Assembly: GCA_963675625.1 (NCBI GenBank)
Contig: OY776497.1
Span: 434,001-498,000 of the forward strand
DNA: 64,000 nucleotides
Direction of reading: 5' to 3'
Source: F22 sp963675625
GTDB lineage: Bacteria; Bacteroidota; Bacteroidia; Bacteroidales; Bacteroidaceae
The notes below the pieces were generated by a model, which was given only the letters and a program-made list of their open reading frames with translations, was not told the DNA's origin and ran no database searches. Below, piece by piece: positions 51,283-61,487 of this stretch. A program made the position numbers and the translations under genes. Each line of letters opens with the position of its first letter. Within the stretch, counting starts at the first letter, position 1.

Positions 51283-52476
51283 CTATCGATTCAAAGAGAT
51301 ACCTAACGCATTAAAACATTTAATTAATTTGTCAACGGCAAAATCAATTTGTTCTTTCGTGTGTGTAGCCATCAATGAAAAACGAATTAAAGTATCTTCT
51401 GGACTACATGCTGGTGGAATAACAGGGTTAACAAAAACACCTTCATCAAACAACATTTTCGTAACCATAAATGTTTTCTCCATATCACGCACATATAATG
51501 GAATAATAGGTGTTGCCGTGTGTCCTATCTCAAAACCATTCTGACGAAATTGATCCAATGCATAATGGGTAATTTCCCACAGGTGGTTTAATCTTTCTGG
51601 TTCACGCTTCATAATATGTAGTGCTTGTCTCGCCGCAGCTGTTGCAGCTGGAGTATTACTTGCACTAAAAATATATGATCTTGAATTATGACGTAAATAA
51701 TTTATAATAGTCTTATCAGCTGCTATAAAGCCACCAATAGCCGCTAAGGATTTTGAAAACGTTCCCATAATAAGATCTACATCATTGGTAACACCAAAAT
51801 GGTTACATGTTCCACGTCCATTCTCACCTAACACCCCTAATCCGTGAGCTTCGTCAACCATTACATTGGCGTTATATTTTTTAGCAAGCGCAGTAATTTC
51901 AGGAAGTGGAGCAATATCTCCCTCCATAGAAAATACACCATCTACTACAATTAGCTTTACAGAATCAGGCTTACATTTTTGAAGTACTTTTTCCAAAGAC
52001 TGCATGTCATTATGCTTGAAGCGCAGCTGCGTCGAAAACGACAAACGACGTCCTTCTACAATACTAGCATGGTCCAACTCATCACAAATGATATAATCTT
52101 CTCGACCTGTCAAACAGGATACCACGCCCAAATTGACTTGAAATCCTGTTGAATAAATGATAGCATCTTCTTTACCAACAAACTCAGCCAACTCTTTTTC
52201 TAGTTCCAAATGTAAATCTAAAGTCCCATTTAGGAATCTAGATCCAGCACAACCTGTTCCATACTTTTTAGTGGCATCTACAGCCGCTTGAATCACTTCA
52301 GGGTGATTAGTTAGTCCAAGATATGAGTTACTACCAAACATCAGAACCTTTCGCCCTGACATCACGACCTCAGTATCTTGTTCACTTTCTATACATCTAA
52401 AATATGGATATACCCCTTTGGCTTTAATCTTTTGAGGTAGATCATATTTTGATAATTTGTCTTGCAATAAGCCCAT
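51283..52476 (-). CDS. spt: Serine palmitoyltransferase
   Basis: SPT condenses serine with palmitoyl-CoA, the first step of sphingolipid synthesis, a hallmark of Bacteroidetes. The 397-residue oxoamine synthase has the MFGSNSYLGLT start region, GSRFLNGTLDLH, VDEAHGLGVLG, the PLP lysine in GTFSKSLAAIGGF, and RSYIFSASNTPA, all close to the Bacteroides enzyme. The start MGLLQDKL at 52476 also matches it. The frame extends to 52527, but a -7 box lies inside that extension, which excludes it. Confidence 0.93.
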   Translation of the reverse strand: MGLLQDKLSKYDLPQKIKAKGVYPYFRCIESEQDTEVVMSGRKVLMFGSNSYLGLTNHPEVIQAAVDATKKYGTGCAGSRFLNGTLDLHLELEKELAEFVGKEDAIIYSTGFQVNLGVVSCLTGREDYIICDELDHASIVEGRRLSFSTQLRFKHNDMQSLEKVLQKCKPDSVKLIVVDGVFSMEGDIAPLPEITALAKKYNANVMVDEAHGLGVLGENGRGTCNHFGVTNDVDLIMGTFSKSLAAIGGFIAADKTIINYLRHNSRSYIFSASNTPAATAAARQALHIMKREPERLNHLWEITHYALDQFRQNGFEIGHTATPIIPLYVRDMEKTFMVTKMLFDEGVFVNPVIPPACSPEDTLIRFSLMATHTKEQIDFAVDKLIKCFNALGISLNR

Positions 52477-52507
52477 TTGTTCTTTTACTTCATTAAATTT
52501 CAGCGGA

Positions 52508-52515
52508 CAAAGATA
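52508..52515 (-). promoter_or_regulatory. -7 box of the serine palmitoyltransferase gene
   Basis: The minus strand reads TATCTTTG about 32 bases before the chosen start. Confidence 0.55.
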
Positions 52516-52663
52516 ATAATTCCTCATTATTTTGTCTTCTTTTGTCGAGAAAAAAGTAATTGTCTATCTTATTTTAATGTAGTTCGTTCTTATTTTTCCC
52601 ATATTCAGCACTATATAAACAAAAAAACCACCATATTATGAAGAGGTATTCCGCAATAAGTTG

Positions 52664-52671
52664 CTATCTTT
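52664..52671 (+). promoter_or_regulatory. -7 box of aspS
   Basis: TATCTTTG about 44 bases before the aspS start. Confidence 0.6.
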
Positions 52672-52714
52672 GTGGTCAATATAAATTTTAATACAAATAT
52701 TCTGACAAACGATT

Positions 52715-54475
52715 ATGTATAGAACAGATAATTGTGGTGCTTTGCGCCTTAGTGACGCAGGCAAGACGGTTACACTCGCCGGATGGGTACAACGTACACG
52801 TAAAATGGGTGGTATGACCTTTGTCGATCTTCGCGACCGTTATGGTATCACGCAACTTGTTTTCAACGAGGAAACAAATAAGACTTTATGTGAGGCAGCC
52901 AACAAATTAGGTAGAGAATACGTTATCCAAGTCATCGGTGAAGTCAATGAACGCTACAGCAAAAATGATCAACTTCCTACAGGTGATATTGAAATCATCG
53001 TAAAAGAATTAAACATTTTAAATAAGGCAGCAACCCCTCCTTTTACAATTGAGGACGACACAGATGGAGGTGATGATATTCGCATGAAATATCGCTACCT
53101 TGACTTGCGCCGTAATACAGTACGTGCTAACCTTGAGTTGCGTCACAAAATGACAATTGCCATCCGCAGCTATTTGGACAAACTAGATTTTTTGGAAGTA
53201 GAAACTCCTGTTTTGATTGGTTCTACCCCAGAAGGAGCTAGAGATTTCATCGTACCATCACGAATGAATCCAGGACAATTTTACGCTCTTCCCCAATCAC
53301 CTCAAATTTTCAAGCAATTATTGATGGTATCTGGTTTTGATCGTTATTTTCAGATTGTAAAATGTTTCCGTGATGAAGATCTTCGTGCAGATCGCCAGCC
53401 AGAGTTTACTCAAATTGACTGTGAAATGACTTTCGTGGACCAACAGGATATTATCGCTATTTTTGAAGACATGACCAAACATTTATTCCGCACTATCCGC
53501 GGCATAGAGATTGACAATGACTTTCCACAAATGTCTTGGCATGATGCCATGAAGTATTATGGTAGTGATAAGCCAGACACACGATTCGACATGAAATTTG
53601 TAGAATTAATGCATGTACTTAAAGGCCATGGATTTAGTGTTTTCGATGATGCTGAATACGTCGGTGGTATTTGTGCCAAAGGGGCAGCTTCATATACACG
53701 TAAGCAACTAGATAAATTGACAGATTTCGTAAAAAGTCAACAAATAGGAGCAAAAGGCCTAGTATATGCTCGCATTCAAGAAGATGGTACTGTAAAATCT
53801 AGTGTAGATAAGTTCTATACACAAGAAGTGCTCCAAGAAATGAAGACAGCTATGCAAGCTGAAGCAGGTGATTTGATCCTCATTATGAGTGGTGAAAATG
53901 CCATGAAAAGTAGAAAACAATTGTGTGAGTTACGTCTTGAGATGGGTAATCAGTTAGGCCTTAGAGATAAAAATAAATTCTCTTGCTTATGGGTCGTAGA
54001 TTTCCCACTATTTGAATGGGACGAAGAACAAGGACGTTTTATGGCTATGCACCATCCGTTTACATCTCCAAAACAAGAAGATATTCATTTATTAGACACT
54101 GACCCAGGAGCCGTACGCGCCAACGCCTATGATATGGTTGTAAATGGTGTTGAAGTAGGTGGTGGTTCTATACGTATATTTGATGCAACGCTTCAAAACA
54201 AAATGTTTGAATTGCTTGGATTTACACCAGAAAGAGCAAAAGAACAATTTGGTTTCTTAATGAATGCGTTCAAATATGGTGCACCACCTCATGGTGGTCT
54301 AGCATATGGATTGGATCGTTTTGTCAGCCTATTCGCAGGCCTTGACTCAATCCGTGATTGCATCGCTTTCCCTAAAAACAATTCAGGACGAGATGTCATG
54401 ATTGATGCCCCTGCTGCACTAGATCCAGCCCAACTTGACGAGTTGCACCTAACTTTAACGGACATCAAGAACTAA
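52715..54475 (+). CDS. aspS: Aspartyl-tRNA synthetase
   Basis: AspRS charges tRNA-Asp. The 586-residue class II enzyme has an N-terminal OB-fold anticodon domain (VTLAGWVQRTRKMGGMTFVDLRDR), motif 2 (FRDEDLRADRQPEFTQID), the bacterial GAD insertion, and motif 3 (GLAYGLDRFVSLFAG). Length and the insertion mark the bacterial type. Its C-terminus ends at the class II fold. A promoter and terminator flank it, so it is transcribed alone. Confidence 0.97.
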   Translation: MYRTDNCGALRLSDAGKTVTLAGWVQRTRKMGGMTFVDLRDRYGITQLVFNEETNKTLCEAANKLGREYVIQVIGEVNERYSKNDQLPTGDIEIIVKELNILNKAATPPFTIEDDTDGGDDIRMKYRYLDLRRNTVRANLELRHKMTIAIRSYLDKLDFLEVETPVLIGSTPEGARDFIVPSRMNPGQFYALPQSPQIFKQLLMVSGFDRYFQIVKCFRDEDLRADRQPEFTQIDCEMTFVDQQDIIAIFEDMTKHLFRTIRGIEIDNDFPQMSWHDAMKYYGSDKPDTRFDMKFVELMHVLKGHGFSVFDDAEYVGGICAKGAASYTRKQLDKLTDFVKSQQIGAKGLVYARIQEDGTVKSSVDKFYTQEVLQEMKTAMQAEAGDLILIMSGENAMKSRKQLCELRLEMGNQLGLRDKNKFSCLWVVDFPLFEWDEEQGRFMAMHHPFTSPKQEDIHLLDTDPGAVRANAYDMVVNGVEVGGGSIRIFDATLQNKMFELLGFTPERAKEQFGFLMNAFKYGAPPHGGLAYGLDRFVSLFAGLDSIRDCIAFPKNNSGRDVMIDAPAALDPAQLDELHLTLTDIKN

Positions 54476-54527
54476 TATCTTGTATCTATCAATGAGCACA
54501 ATTGTGTTTATTGCAAGCATAATTTCA

Positions 54528-54561
54528 ATGCCCGCTCTATACCTAGTTACAGAGTGGGCAT
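54528..54561 (+). terminator. Terminator of aspS
   Basis: ATGCCCGCTCT pairs with AGAGTGGGCAT (one G-U pair) around a 12-base loop, followed by a short T-rich stretch. Confidence 0.7.
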
Positions 54562-54581
54562 TTATATAAAACCAGACAAAA

Positions 54582-55970
54582 ATGAAAAAATTAATTGTTG
54601 CATGTTTTGCCATAGCATCTGCTACAGGACTTATGGCACAAGAAGGCGGTATATCTCCTAAGATGTATCAAGAGATACAACAAGCTTATAAAGGCACAGC
54701 AGCCGATAAAGCTATTGGAAATGCCATTCGTAATGAAAGTATAAAGAAACTGGCAGTAAATCGTGAAGTGCGTCCACTACTAAATGATCATTTTACAAAT
54801 AAAGTACTTACACAAGGAATCACTGATCAACAATCTAGTGGCCGTTGCTGGTTATTCACTGGTCTTAATGTGTTCCGTGCTCAAATGATTGCAGAACATA
54901 ATATGGGAAGTTTCCATTTTTCACAAGCTTATTGTTTCTTTTTTGATCAATTAGAAAAAGCTAATTTATTCCTTCAAGGCATCATTGACACAAGCAATAA
55001 ACCAATGGATGACAAAATGGTTGAATGGTTATTTAAGCATCCATTAAGTGATGGTGGACAATTTACAGGTATAATTGATATTGTTTCTAAATATGGATTA
55101 GTACCATCAGAAGTTATGCCTGAAACATTCAGTACAAACAACACATCTATGATGGCTCATCTTATAGAACTACGTCTTAAAGAAGATGCCCTAACCCTTC
55201 GTGAGATGGCAAAAGATGGCAAGAAAGGACAAGACTTACTTGATCGTAAGACTAGCATGCTTGGGACTATTTATAGAATGCTTGTCTTAAATATGGGAGA
55301 ACCTCCAGCTACATTCAAATGGACATTACGTGATAAATCTGGCAAAACAATCAGCACAAAAGAATATACACCAAAATCATTCTACGCTGAATACATAGGT
55401 ATTGATTTAAAGAACACCTATGTCATGTTGATGAATGACCCTACTCGCCCTTATAATAAATTATACGAGATAGACTATGATCGTCACGCGTATGATGGAA
55501 AGAACTGGACATACGTCAATCTCCCTATTGAAGAGATCAAAGACATGGCTATTAAATCAATTAAAGATAGCACCATGATGTACTTTAGTTGCGACGTAGG
55601 TAAATGTTTTTTACGAGAGAATGGTACTCTTGATACAAAAAATTTCGACTATGACGATTTAATGGGTACTACATTTGGGATGGACAAAAAGGCTCGAATA
55701 GCAACATTCGCAAGTGGTAGCTCACACGCCATGACACTTATGGCTGTCAACCTAGATAAAGATGGACAACCTAATAAATGGATGGTTGAAAATAGCTGGG
55801 GAGAGGGACCTAATCATGGGCATTTAGTCATGACTGATCGTTGGTTTGATGAATATATGTTCCGTCTTGTAGTAGATAAAAAATATATTACAAAAAAGAT
55901 TGAGAGTATTCTGAAACAAAAGCCAACACGTCTTCCAGCTTGGGACCCTATGTTTGCTGATGAGCAATAG
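54582..55970 (+). CDS. pepC: Secreted C1-family aminopeptidase (bleomycin hydrolase-like)
   Basis: The 462-residue protein has a signal peptide cleaved near LMA-QEGG and the papain-like triad of the C1B family: Cys in QSSGRCWLF, His in SGSSHAMTLM and Asn in VENSWGEG. The C-terminus has the family-like end used for self-processing. C1B enzymes are usually cytoplasmic, but Bacteroidales members are commonly exported, as seen here. It likely removes N-terminal amino acids in the periplasm. A terminator at 55996 ends the transcript. Confidence 0.93.
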   Translation: MKKLIVACFAIASATGLMAQEGGISPKMYQEIQQAYKGTAADKAIGNAIRNESIKKLAVNREVRPLLNDHFTNKVLTQGITDQQSSGRCWLFTGLNVFRAQMIAEHNMGSFHFSQAYCFFFDQLEKANLFLQGIIDTSNKPMDDKMVEWLFKHPLSDGGQFTGIIDIVSKYGLVPSEVMPETFSTNNTSMMAHLIELRLKEDALTLREMAKDGKKGQDLLDRKTSMLGTIYRMLVLNMGEPPATFKWTLRDKSGKTISTKEYTPKSFYAEYIGIDLKNTYVMLMNDPTRPYNKLYEIDYDRHAYDGKNWTYVNLPIEEIKDMAIKSIKDSTMMYFSCDVGKCFLRENGTLDTKNFDYDDLMGTTFGMDKKARIATFASGSSHAMTLMAVNLDKDGQPNKWMVENSWGEGPNHGHLVMTDRWFDEYMFRLVVDKKYITKKIESILKQKPTRLPAWDPMFADEQ

Positions 55971-55995
55971 AACTATAATCTAATTAATAAAAAAT

Positions 55996-56034
55996 AAAAT
56001 GAGAGAATATCTATGTAGATACTCTCTCATTTTT
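55996..56034 (+). terminator. Terminator of the aminopeptidase gene
   Basis: An 18-base stem with one mismatch (AAAATGAGAGA...TAGATA type arms) is followed by a T-run. The next promoter begins immediately after it. Confidence 0.75.
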
Positions 56035-56042
56035 TATCTTTG
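56035..56042 (+). promoter_or_regulatory. -7 box of the hybrid two-component gene
   Basis: TATCTTTG directly abuts the terminator and lies about 70 bases before the start at 56111. Confidence 0.55.
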
Positions 56043-56110
56043 TCCACAAATAAATATTGCAAAACGCTATAAATGTATATATTTGTGCTAGAAATGAACA
56101 CGTTTACTAT

Positions 56111-59100
56111 ATGAAACACATCAATAGATTTATCTTTAGCTGTATTCTAATTGCCCATGCAATAATTGTGCACAGTTCACAATTTGAGTCTTTCTACTGG
56201 GGCTATGGGGCTAATAGATATGCATCCATTACGCAAGATACATCTGGATTGATTTGGCTAGGAACTAACAGCGGCCTTTTTTGTTACAATGGATATCAAT
56301 TTTATCCTGCTGTTAGTGGTAGTCAAGTGCACTCTATCCTAGTTATTGACAAAGATAACCTTTGTTTTACTAATGAAACAGGAATAGTTTTTTATCAGAT
56401 TTCATCAGGGCACATTGTGCACACCCCATTAGAAAACTTAGTTCTAGGTAGAGTACGTGTTGCATGTCGCATCGGAAATGACATATGGTTTGGAACCGAA
56501 AAGGAAGGGTTAATCACCTATAATCTTACAACCAATACATGGACTATCAAAGACAAAAATATTGGTGAATGCTATGCTTTGGCTTATGACGGACATAACC
56601 GTCTGTATGTTGGTGGTATAGGCGGTTTAGGATATTATACAATCAATACAAACAAATACACGTCAATTGGTACATTATCTTTTGTCAATTCATGTTTATG
56701 GGACACACATAAAAACTGTTTATGGATAGGTACGGACGGGGCATTAATTCAATATACCCCACAAACTCTTACTCTAAAATCCATTTTCACCTACGATACG
56801 AATTTTAAATGCATGATTCGTAAAGATAATGATATACTACTAGGGACAGACAATGGATTGATTCAATACGATGTTGAAACAAATAAAATAAATATATACA
56901 GTCATGATCTGAGAGACTCAAAAAGCATATGCAATAATGCTATTTGGAATCTTTTTAAAGATAAGGACAATAACATTTGGATTGGAACAGGGCATGGAGT
57001 CAGTTTGATGCACTATTCTCCATTTTATACTTATATCTCACTTTCTTCAATCATCAAAGATTTATCTACGACTAATAACCAAGGGAACCATTTTAGTAAT
57101 ATTTTAAGGGATTCAAAAGGACGTTACTGGTATGCAGGTGATAATGGGATCATCCTTCAAGAGCAAAATAAAACGACTTGGTTCCAAAAAGAATCTTCAC
57201 GTTACCATATTCCTCATAATATTATTAGACGAATATACGAAGATAGGAATAAAAACATTTGGGTAGCTACAGATAACGGTGTACTTAGTTATGACTCTAC
57301 CAAAAAACAATTTATCACTTATAATATCACAAATAAAAATGGGACCCAAAAGGCAGAATGGGTGTATGATGTTTATGAAGACAGAAAAGGAAGACTTTGG
57401 GTAGCCACCTACGGAGGAGGACTTTTTTATGCAGATAAAAAACGACTAATGAGTCATGCCTATCAGACTTATAAATGCAACCAGATAGAGGAGGTCGGTA
57501 AAGGAGATGCAAAAAAAATCCCCAACCATGTTTATGATATTAAAGAGGATTCTAATGGCAATCTATGGCTAGGACATCGAGGTGGGCTCTCTCTACTATA
57601 CACAGAAACAATGTATGTTCAAGAGATTCCGATTTTAAATGAAACAGGTACACTGTCTCATTTCGATATACAAAATCTCACTTTTGATAATAATGGACAC
57701 CTATGGTACACTGTAAAAAATGCTTTAGGGCAAATAAATGTTGCCAACCATAAAGTAGTCATTTTCCCCCAGAAATCACTCATTAACAACACCGTTAGTT
57801 CAATGAGCTACAAAAACGGTTGCCTATGGATGACTACTACTAATGGAATTAAAGTATATAACACAACTACTGGTGTTTTCAAAGACTTGAATATACCTGA
57901 TTATGAATACCGTACCATTTATTATGACTCTCAAAAGGACGATTTTATATTAGGAGGATACGATGCACTTCTTAATTTAAATCCATCTATTTACACCCAT
58001 ACAGAAAAAGCACATCCCATTCACATTGTATCTATTGTGAATGACAACAAACGTTTAAAAACGAATATAGATTATCAATTAAAAGATGCAGGCAAACTGT
58101 CAAGTTTCCCTGCATCCATCAAGCAATTAACATTCGAAATTTCAGACTTCTGCTATTTCAAGAAGAAACCATACATCTATGAATACCAACTTTGCCGTGA
58201 TGGGAAAGATGCTGAATGGAACAAATTATCTTCAGAAGACAATCACATCATATTTCATGAACTGTCTCCAGACAAGTATATTCTCAATCTTCGCACTAGT
58301 CTACAAAAAAGCAGTGTATCCTCATTTACATTTGAAATAAGACCTCCATGGTATCTATCTATTTGGGCCAAGATAATCTATTTTATAGCATCATGTATCA
58401 TGCTGATTCTATTTATCATGTACCTTTTTGATAGAAACAAGAGAAAATATGAACGCATGGAGAAAGAAAAATCATTGGAGCTATCTAGAATGAAGATTGA
58501 TTTTTTCACAAATATCTCTCATGATTTAAATACTCCATTGAGCTTAATCATTGCTCCATTGGATAAAATGCTCACAGAAGTTGATGACGTAACTCTTCAG
58601 GCCCAACTTGAAGGCGTTCACAGAAATGCACTGCGTTTGAACACCCTTATCCAACGTATACTAGATTTCAAACGTAGTTCTTATAAGGAAGAAGAAATAC
58701 TAATGCGTTCGCGAATAGAAGTAAATCGCCTCCTCAGTACGGTACTCGCTTCATTTAACCAAGTAGCTGAAACTAGAGGGATTACTCTTGATATTGACAC
58801 GTTCCATGAAGAAATTTGGCTTAACTTAGACTTATTCAAAATGGAATCAATATTTTACAACTTACTATCCAATGCTATCAAGTTTGTACCCAATGATACA
58901 GGTTGTATACATATCAAGATAAACAAAGACGAAGACAAACGTGCCTTATTAGTATCCGTAAAAGACAATGGACCTGGTATACCAAAAGAAGAACATAATA
59001 TGGTATGGCTAAGACTATATCAAGGTAAATCTAAAGTCAAGAAAAATCAAGGTACTGGCATAGGACTTTATCTTGTGAAGAAATTTGTCAATATGCATGG

Positions 59101-60019
59101 CGGAACAGTTAGCCTAGATAGTACTCCACCAAATGGCACCACTTTTTTAATAGAGATTCCATTATTAGGTGATAACCTTTTAACTCAAAAGACAAAAGAA
59201 TCAACTACCCAAGATAACAAAGTAGAAGTTGTTGAGAATAAGCCTAAACTATTGATTGTTGATGACAACGAAGAGCTTCTTGAATTCATGCAATCTGTAT
59301 TTTCCGACTCATATCAATGTTTTCTTGCCCACGATGGACAAGAAGGCTTGAAAACCGCTCAAACGATTCGTCCAGATTTGATGATAGTTGACGAGATGAT
59401 GCCTATTATGTCAGGACTAAAGCTGTGTGCACAAATAAGAAAGACATCTTACTTAGCTTCGACACCTATCATCATGCTTACAGCAAAACATGATCATGAA
59501 ACTGAACTCAAGAGCATGAAAGCAGGAGTAGATGTCTTTATGCACAAATCGTTCGAATTGTCACGATTAAAACTACGTGTAGAACAACTTATAGAATCAC
59601 GTAAATTAGTCGCTGATAAAATGCAACAAGAAAAGATGGTCGAATCGACCATAGAAGTTAAGGAAGACATTTTAAATAGCGATGAGAAAATCATGAAACT
59701 TGTGCTACAAGTCATTGAAGAACACATGAGTGATCCAGACTTCAATGTTGGACAACTATGTGATGATACAGGAATCGGTTCGAAAAAGATGCTTCGTCTT
59801 ATAAAACAACAAACTGGTATGACTCCAGTAAACTTCATTCGTCAACTTAGACTGAAGAAAACGGCCATTTTATTAAGACAAAATCGCTTCACAATTTCTG
59901 AAGTTATGCATATGGTTGGTTTTTCACACCCTTCATATTTTGCCAAAAGCTTTACGCAAGAATTCGGAATATCTCCCAAAGAATACATGGGGAAACATAA
60001 CAAGAATCTGGATCAATAA
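56111..60019 (+). CDS. Hybrid two-component system sensor-regulator (HTCS)
   Basis: This 1302-residue protein senses a sugar in the periplasm and controls a polysaccharide utilization locus. From the ATG at 56111 come a signal peptide, two seven-bladed regulator propellers (many IWLGT/LWVAT-type repeats), a Y_Y_Y domain (about 58090-58330), and a membrane helix near 58360-58430. The kinase follows, with phospho-acceptor His at about 58520 in SHDLNTPL (usually SHELRTPL), N box NLLSNAIKF and G boxes. Then come a receiver with Asp in IVDEMMP and an AraC-type DNA-binding domain (about 59700-60000). It precedes a galactanase and a SusC gene, so galactan oligosaccharide is its likely signal. Confidence 0.93.
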   Translation: MKHINRFIFSCILIAHAIIVHSSQFESFYWGYGANRYASITQDTSGLIWLGTNSGLFCYNGYQFYPAVSGSQVHSILVIDKDNLCFTNETGIVFYQISSGHIVHTPLENLVLGRVRVACRIGNDIWFGTEKEGLITYNLTTNTWTIKDKNIGECYALAYDGHNRLYVGGIGGLGYYTINTNKYTSIGTLSFVNSCLWDTHKNCLWIGTDGALIQYTPQTLTLKSIFTYDTNFKCMIRKDNDILLGTDNGLIQYDVETNKINIYSHDLRDSKSICNNAIWNLFKDKDNNIWIGTGHGVSLMHYSPFYTYISLSSIIKDLSTTNNQGNHFSNILRDSKGRYWYAGDNGIILQEQNKTTWFQKESSRYHIPHNIIRRIYEDRNKNIWVATDNGVLSYDSTKKQFITYNITNKNGTQKAEWVYDVYEDRKGRLWVATYGGGLFYADKKRLMSHAYQTYKCNQIEEVGKGDAKKIPNHVYDIKEDSNGNLWLGHRGGLSLLYTETMYVQEIPILNETGTLSHFDIQNLTFDNNGHLWYTVKNALGQINVANHKVVIFPQKSLINNTVSSMSYKNGCLWMTTTNGIKVYNTTTGVFKDLNIPDYEYRTIYYDSQKDDFILGGYDALLNLNPSIYTHTEKAHPIHIVSIVNDNKRLKTNIDYQLKDAGKLSSFPASIKQLTFEISDFCYFKKKPYIYEYQLCRDGKDAEWNKLSSEDNHIIFHELSPDKYILNLRTSLQKSSVSSFTFEIRPPWYLSIWAKIIYFIASCIMLILFIMYLFDRNKRKYERMEKEKSLELSRMKIDFFTNISHDLNTPLSLIIAPLDKMLTEVDDVTLQAQLEGVHRNALRLNTLIQRILDFKRSSYKEEEILMRSRIEVNRLLSTVLASFNQVAETRGITLDIDTFHEEIWLNLDLFKMESIFYNLLSNAIKFVPNDTGCIHIKINKDEDKRALLVSVKDNGPGIPKEEHNMVWLRLYQGKSKVKKNQGTGIGLYLVKKFVNMHGGTVSLDSTPPNGTTFLIEIPLLGDNLLTQKTKESTTQDNKVEVVENKPKLLIVDDNEELLEFMQSVFSDSYQCFLAHDGQEGLKTAQTIRPDLMIVDEMMPIMSGLKLCAQIRKTSYLASTPIIMLTAKHDHETELKSMKAGVDVFMHKSFELSRLKLRVEQLIESRKLVADKMQQEKMVESTIEVKEDILNSDEKIMKLVLQVIEEHMSDPDFNVGQLCDDTGIGSKKMLRLIKQQTGMTPVNFIRQLRLKKTAILLRQNRFTISEVMHMVGFSHPSYFAKSFTQEFGISPKEYMGKHNKNLDQ

Positions 60020-60052
60020 CATTCTGCGTATCTCCCCTTTTTAATTGTAGTA

Positions 60053-60105
60053 GAGATAGAATTTTAAGAGCAACACACCTTGTTGTCACCTTGAAATTCT
60101 ATCTC
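60053..60105 (+). terminator. Hairpin after the HTCS gene
   Basis: GAGATAGAATTT and AAATTCTATCTC form a 12-bp stem enclosing a shorter GCAAC/GTTG pairing, followed by a T-rich stretch. Confidence 0.65.
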
Positions 60106-60296
60106 ATTTCTTTTCATACATCCAAGTGAATGAACAAAGTCATGTGATAAATGGAAAGAATATATTGAATAGACACGTGCACTACTCAAAGGTAAAAAAC
60201 AGCAGAAAAAGTCTCAAAAACTCGCTGATAATCAGCATTTGTCCTTTTTGTGCTATCATCTGTCTTTTTTCTTCATAAGAATATAAGTGTTCTAAT
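60106..60296. other. Intergenic region likely to hold the HTCS binding site
   Basis: No gene is seen in the roughly 190 bases between the terminator and the next promoter. HTCS regulators bind directly upstream of their target operon, so this stretch is the expected site; no clear repeat was identified by eye. Confidence 0.3.
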
Positions 60297-60304
60297 TATC
60301 TTTG
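60297..60304 (+). promoter_or_regulatory. -7 box of the galactan locus
   Basis: TATCTTTG about 117 bases before the galactanase start. The long leader may carry regulatory signals. Confidence 0.55.
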
Positions 60305-60420
60305 CATCTACAAGTAAAAACACGACAAAGAAGTAGAATAATTAATAGAAAAGACAGGTAGCAGTTTTTAAGGGTGGAAAGATGTTTTAGGATACACATT
60401 TACTTTAACCATCTAAAAGT

Positions 60421-61455
60421 ATGAAACATTTATTATCTAGATCACTTCTGAGGTATTATATCATTGGAAGTGCTTTATTACTTAACAGTGTGTGCATGTG
60501 GGGGCAAGAGTTCTGGCTCGGCGCTGACATTAGTGCTACCACAGAATTAGAACATCAAGGAATATTCTCTTACAACAGAGAAGGAGTACAAACGGAAAAC
60601 ACCGTTTTAATGAAACAGTTAGGACTTAATGCAGTCCGACTTCGAGTTTGGGTCAATCCCAAAGGAGGCTGGAGTAGTAAAGAAGATGTACTCACCATGG
60701 CTCTACGTGCCAAAGCACAAAATATGGCTATTATGATAGATTTTCACTATAGTGACTGGTGGGCCGATCCTGGCAAACAAAACATACCAGCAGCATGGAA
60801 AGGTCTTGACTATGATGGCATGAAAAAAGCCTTGGTCCATCACACCGAAGAAACTTTATCCTTACTTAAGAAGCACGGCATAGATGTCAAGTGGGTACAA
60901 GTGGGTAACGAAACAACAAATGGTTTTCTATGGGACATGGGGAGAGCTCCAGACAACATGAAACAATATGCTGGACTCACTCAAGTAGGTTGTGAAGCCG
61001 TTAAACGTATATATCCAGATGCGAAAGTCATCATTCATCTTGACAGAGGATATAATTTAGACCTGTATACTTTCATGTTTGATTCCCTAAAACGCCTAGG
61101 TGTAAAATGGGATATTATCGGCATGAGTATTTATCCATTTTGGTATAATCGTGATCCATTAGCTCAATCGGCAGTTGATGACTGTATAGCTAATATCAAC
61201 ACCCTTAGCAAGCGCTATGACTGTGACCTTATGGTAGTAGAAACAGGTGTCAAAGCAGATGCTCCTCATAGAGGTTATATCTTTATGAGTCGACTAATCC
61301 GTGCATGCATGGAAAAAACAAACAATCGATGCAAAGGTGTCTTTTATTGGGCTCCAGAATGCTGTCATGGAGGATACTCTCTAGGTGCTTTTCAGAATGA
61401 TCGCCCTACAGCTATTATGGATGCCTTTACTGAAGCCTCCAAAGCAATTAAATAA
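60421..61455 (+). CDS. GH53 endo-beta-1,4-galactanase
   Basis: The 344-residue protein has a signal peptide (hydrophobic to about residue 28) and the GH53 barrel: WLGADISATTELE near the start, LRVWVNPKGG, IDFHYSDWWADPGKQ, the acid/base Glu in WVQVGNETTNGFLWD and the nucleophile Glu in LMVVETGV. GH53 enzymes cut beta-1,4-galactan side chains of pectin. No lipobox is seen, so it may be periplasmic or secreted. It is first in a transcript with the SusC gene 32 bases on; surface endo-enzymes usually lie after SusCD, so this order is slightly unusual. Confidence 0.93.
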   Translation: MKHLLSRSLLRYYIIGSALLLNSVCMWGQEFWLGADISATTELEHQGIFSYNREGVQTENTVLMKQLGLNAVRLRVWVNPKGGWSSKEDVLTMALRAKAQNMAIMIDFHYSDWWADPGKQNIPAAWKGLDYDGMKKALVHHTEETLSLLKKHGIDVKWVQVGNETTNGFLWDMGRAPDNMKQYAGLTQVGCEAVKRIYPDAKVIIHLDRGYNLDLYTFMFDSLKRLGVKWDIIGMSIYPFWYNRDPLAQSAVDDCIANINTLSKRYDCDLMVVETGVKADAPHRGYIFMSRLIRACMEKTNNRCKGVFYWAPECCHGGYSLGAFQNDRPTAIMDAFTEASKAIK

Positions 61456-61487
61456 TCATTTATCATAAACTAAAAAAAACTAATACA

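Noticed and set aside
56057..56110. Longer N-terminus of the HTCS protein from a TTG
   Set aside because: The ATG at 56111 gives a normal signal peptide, while the extension would begin with polar residues before it.
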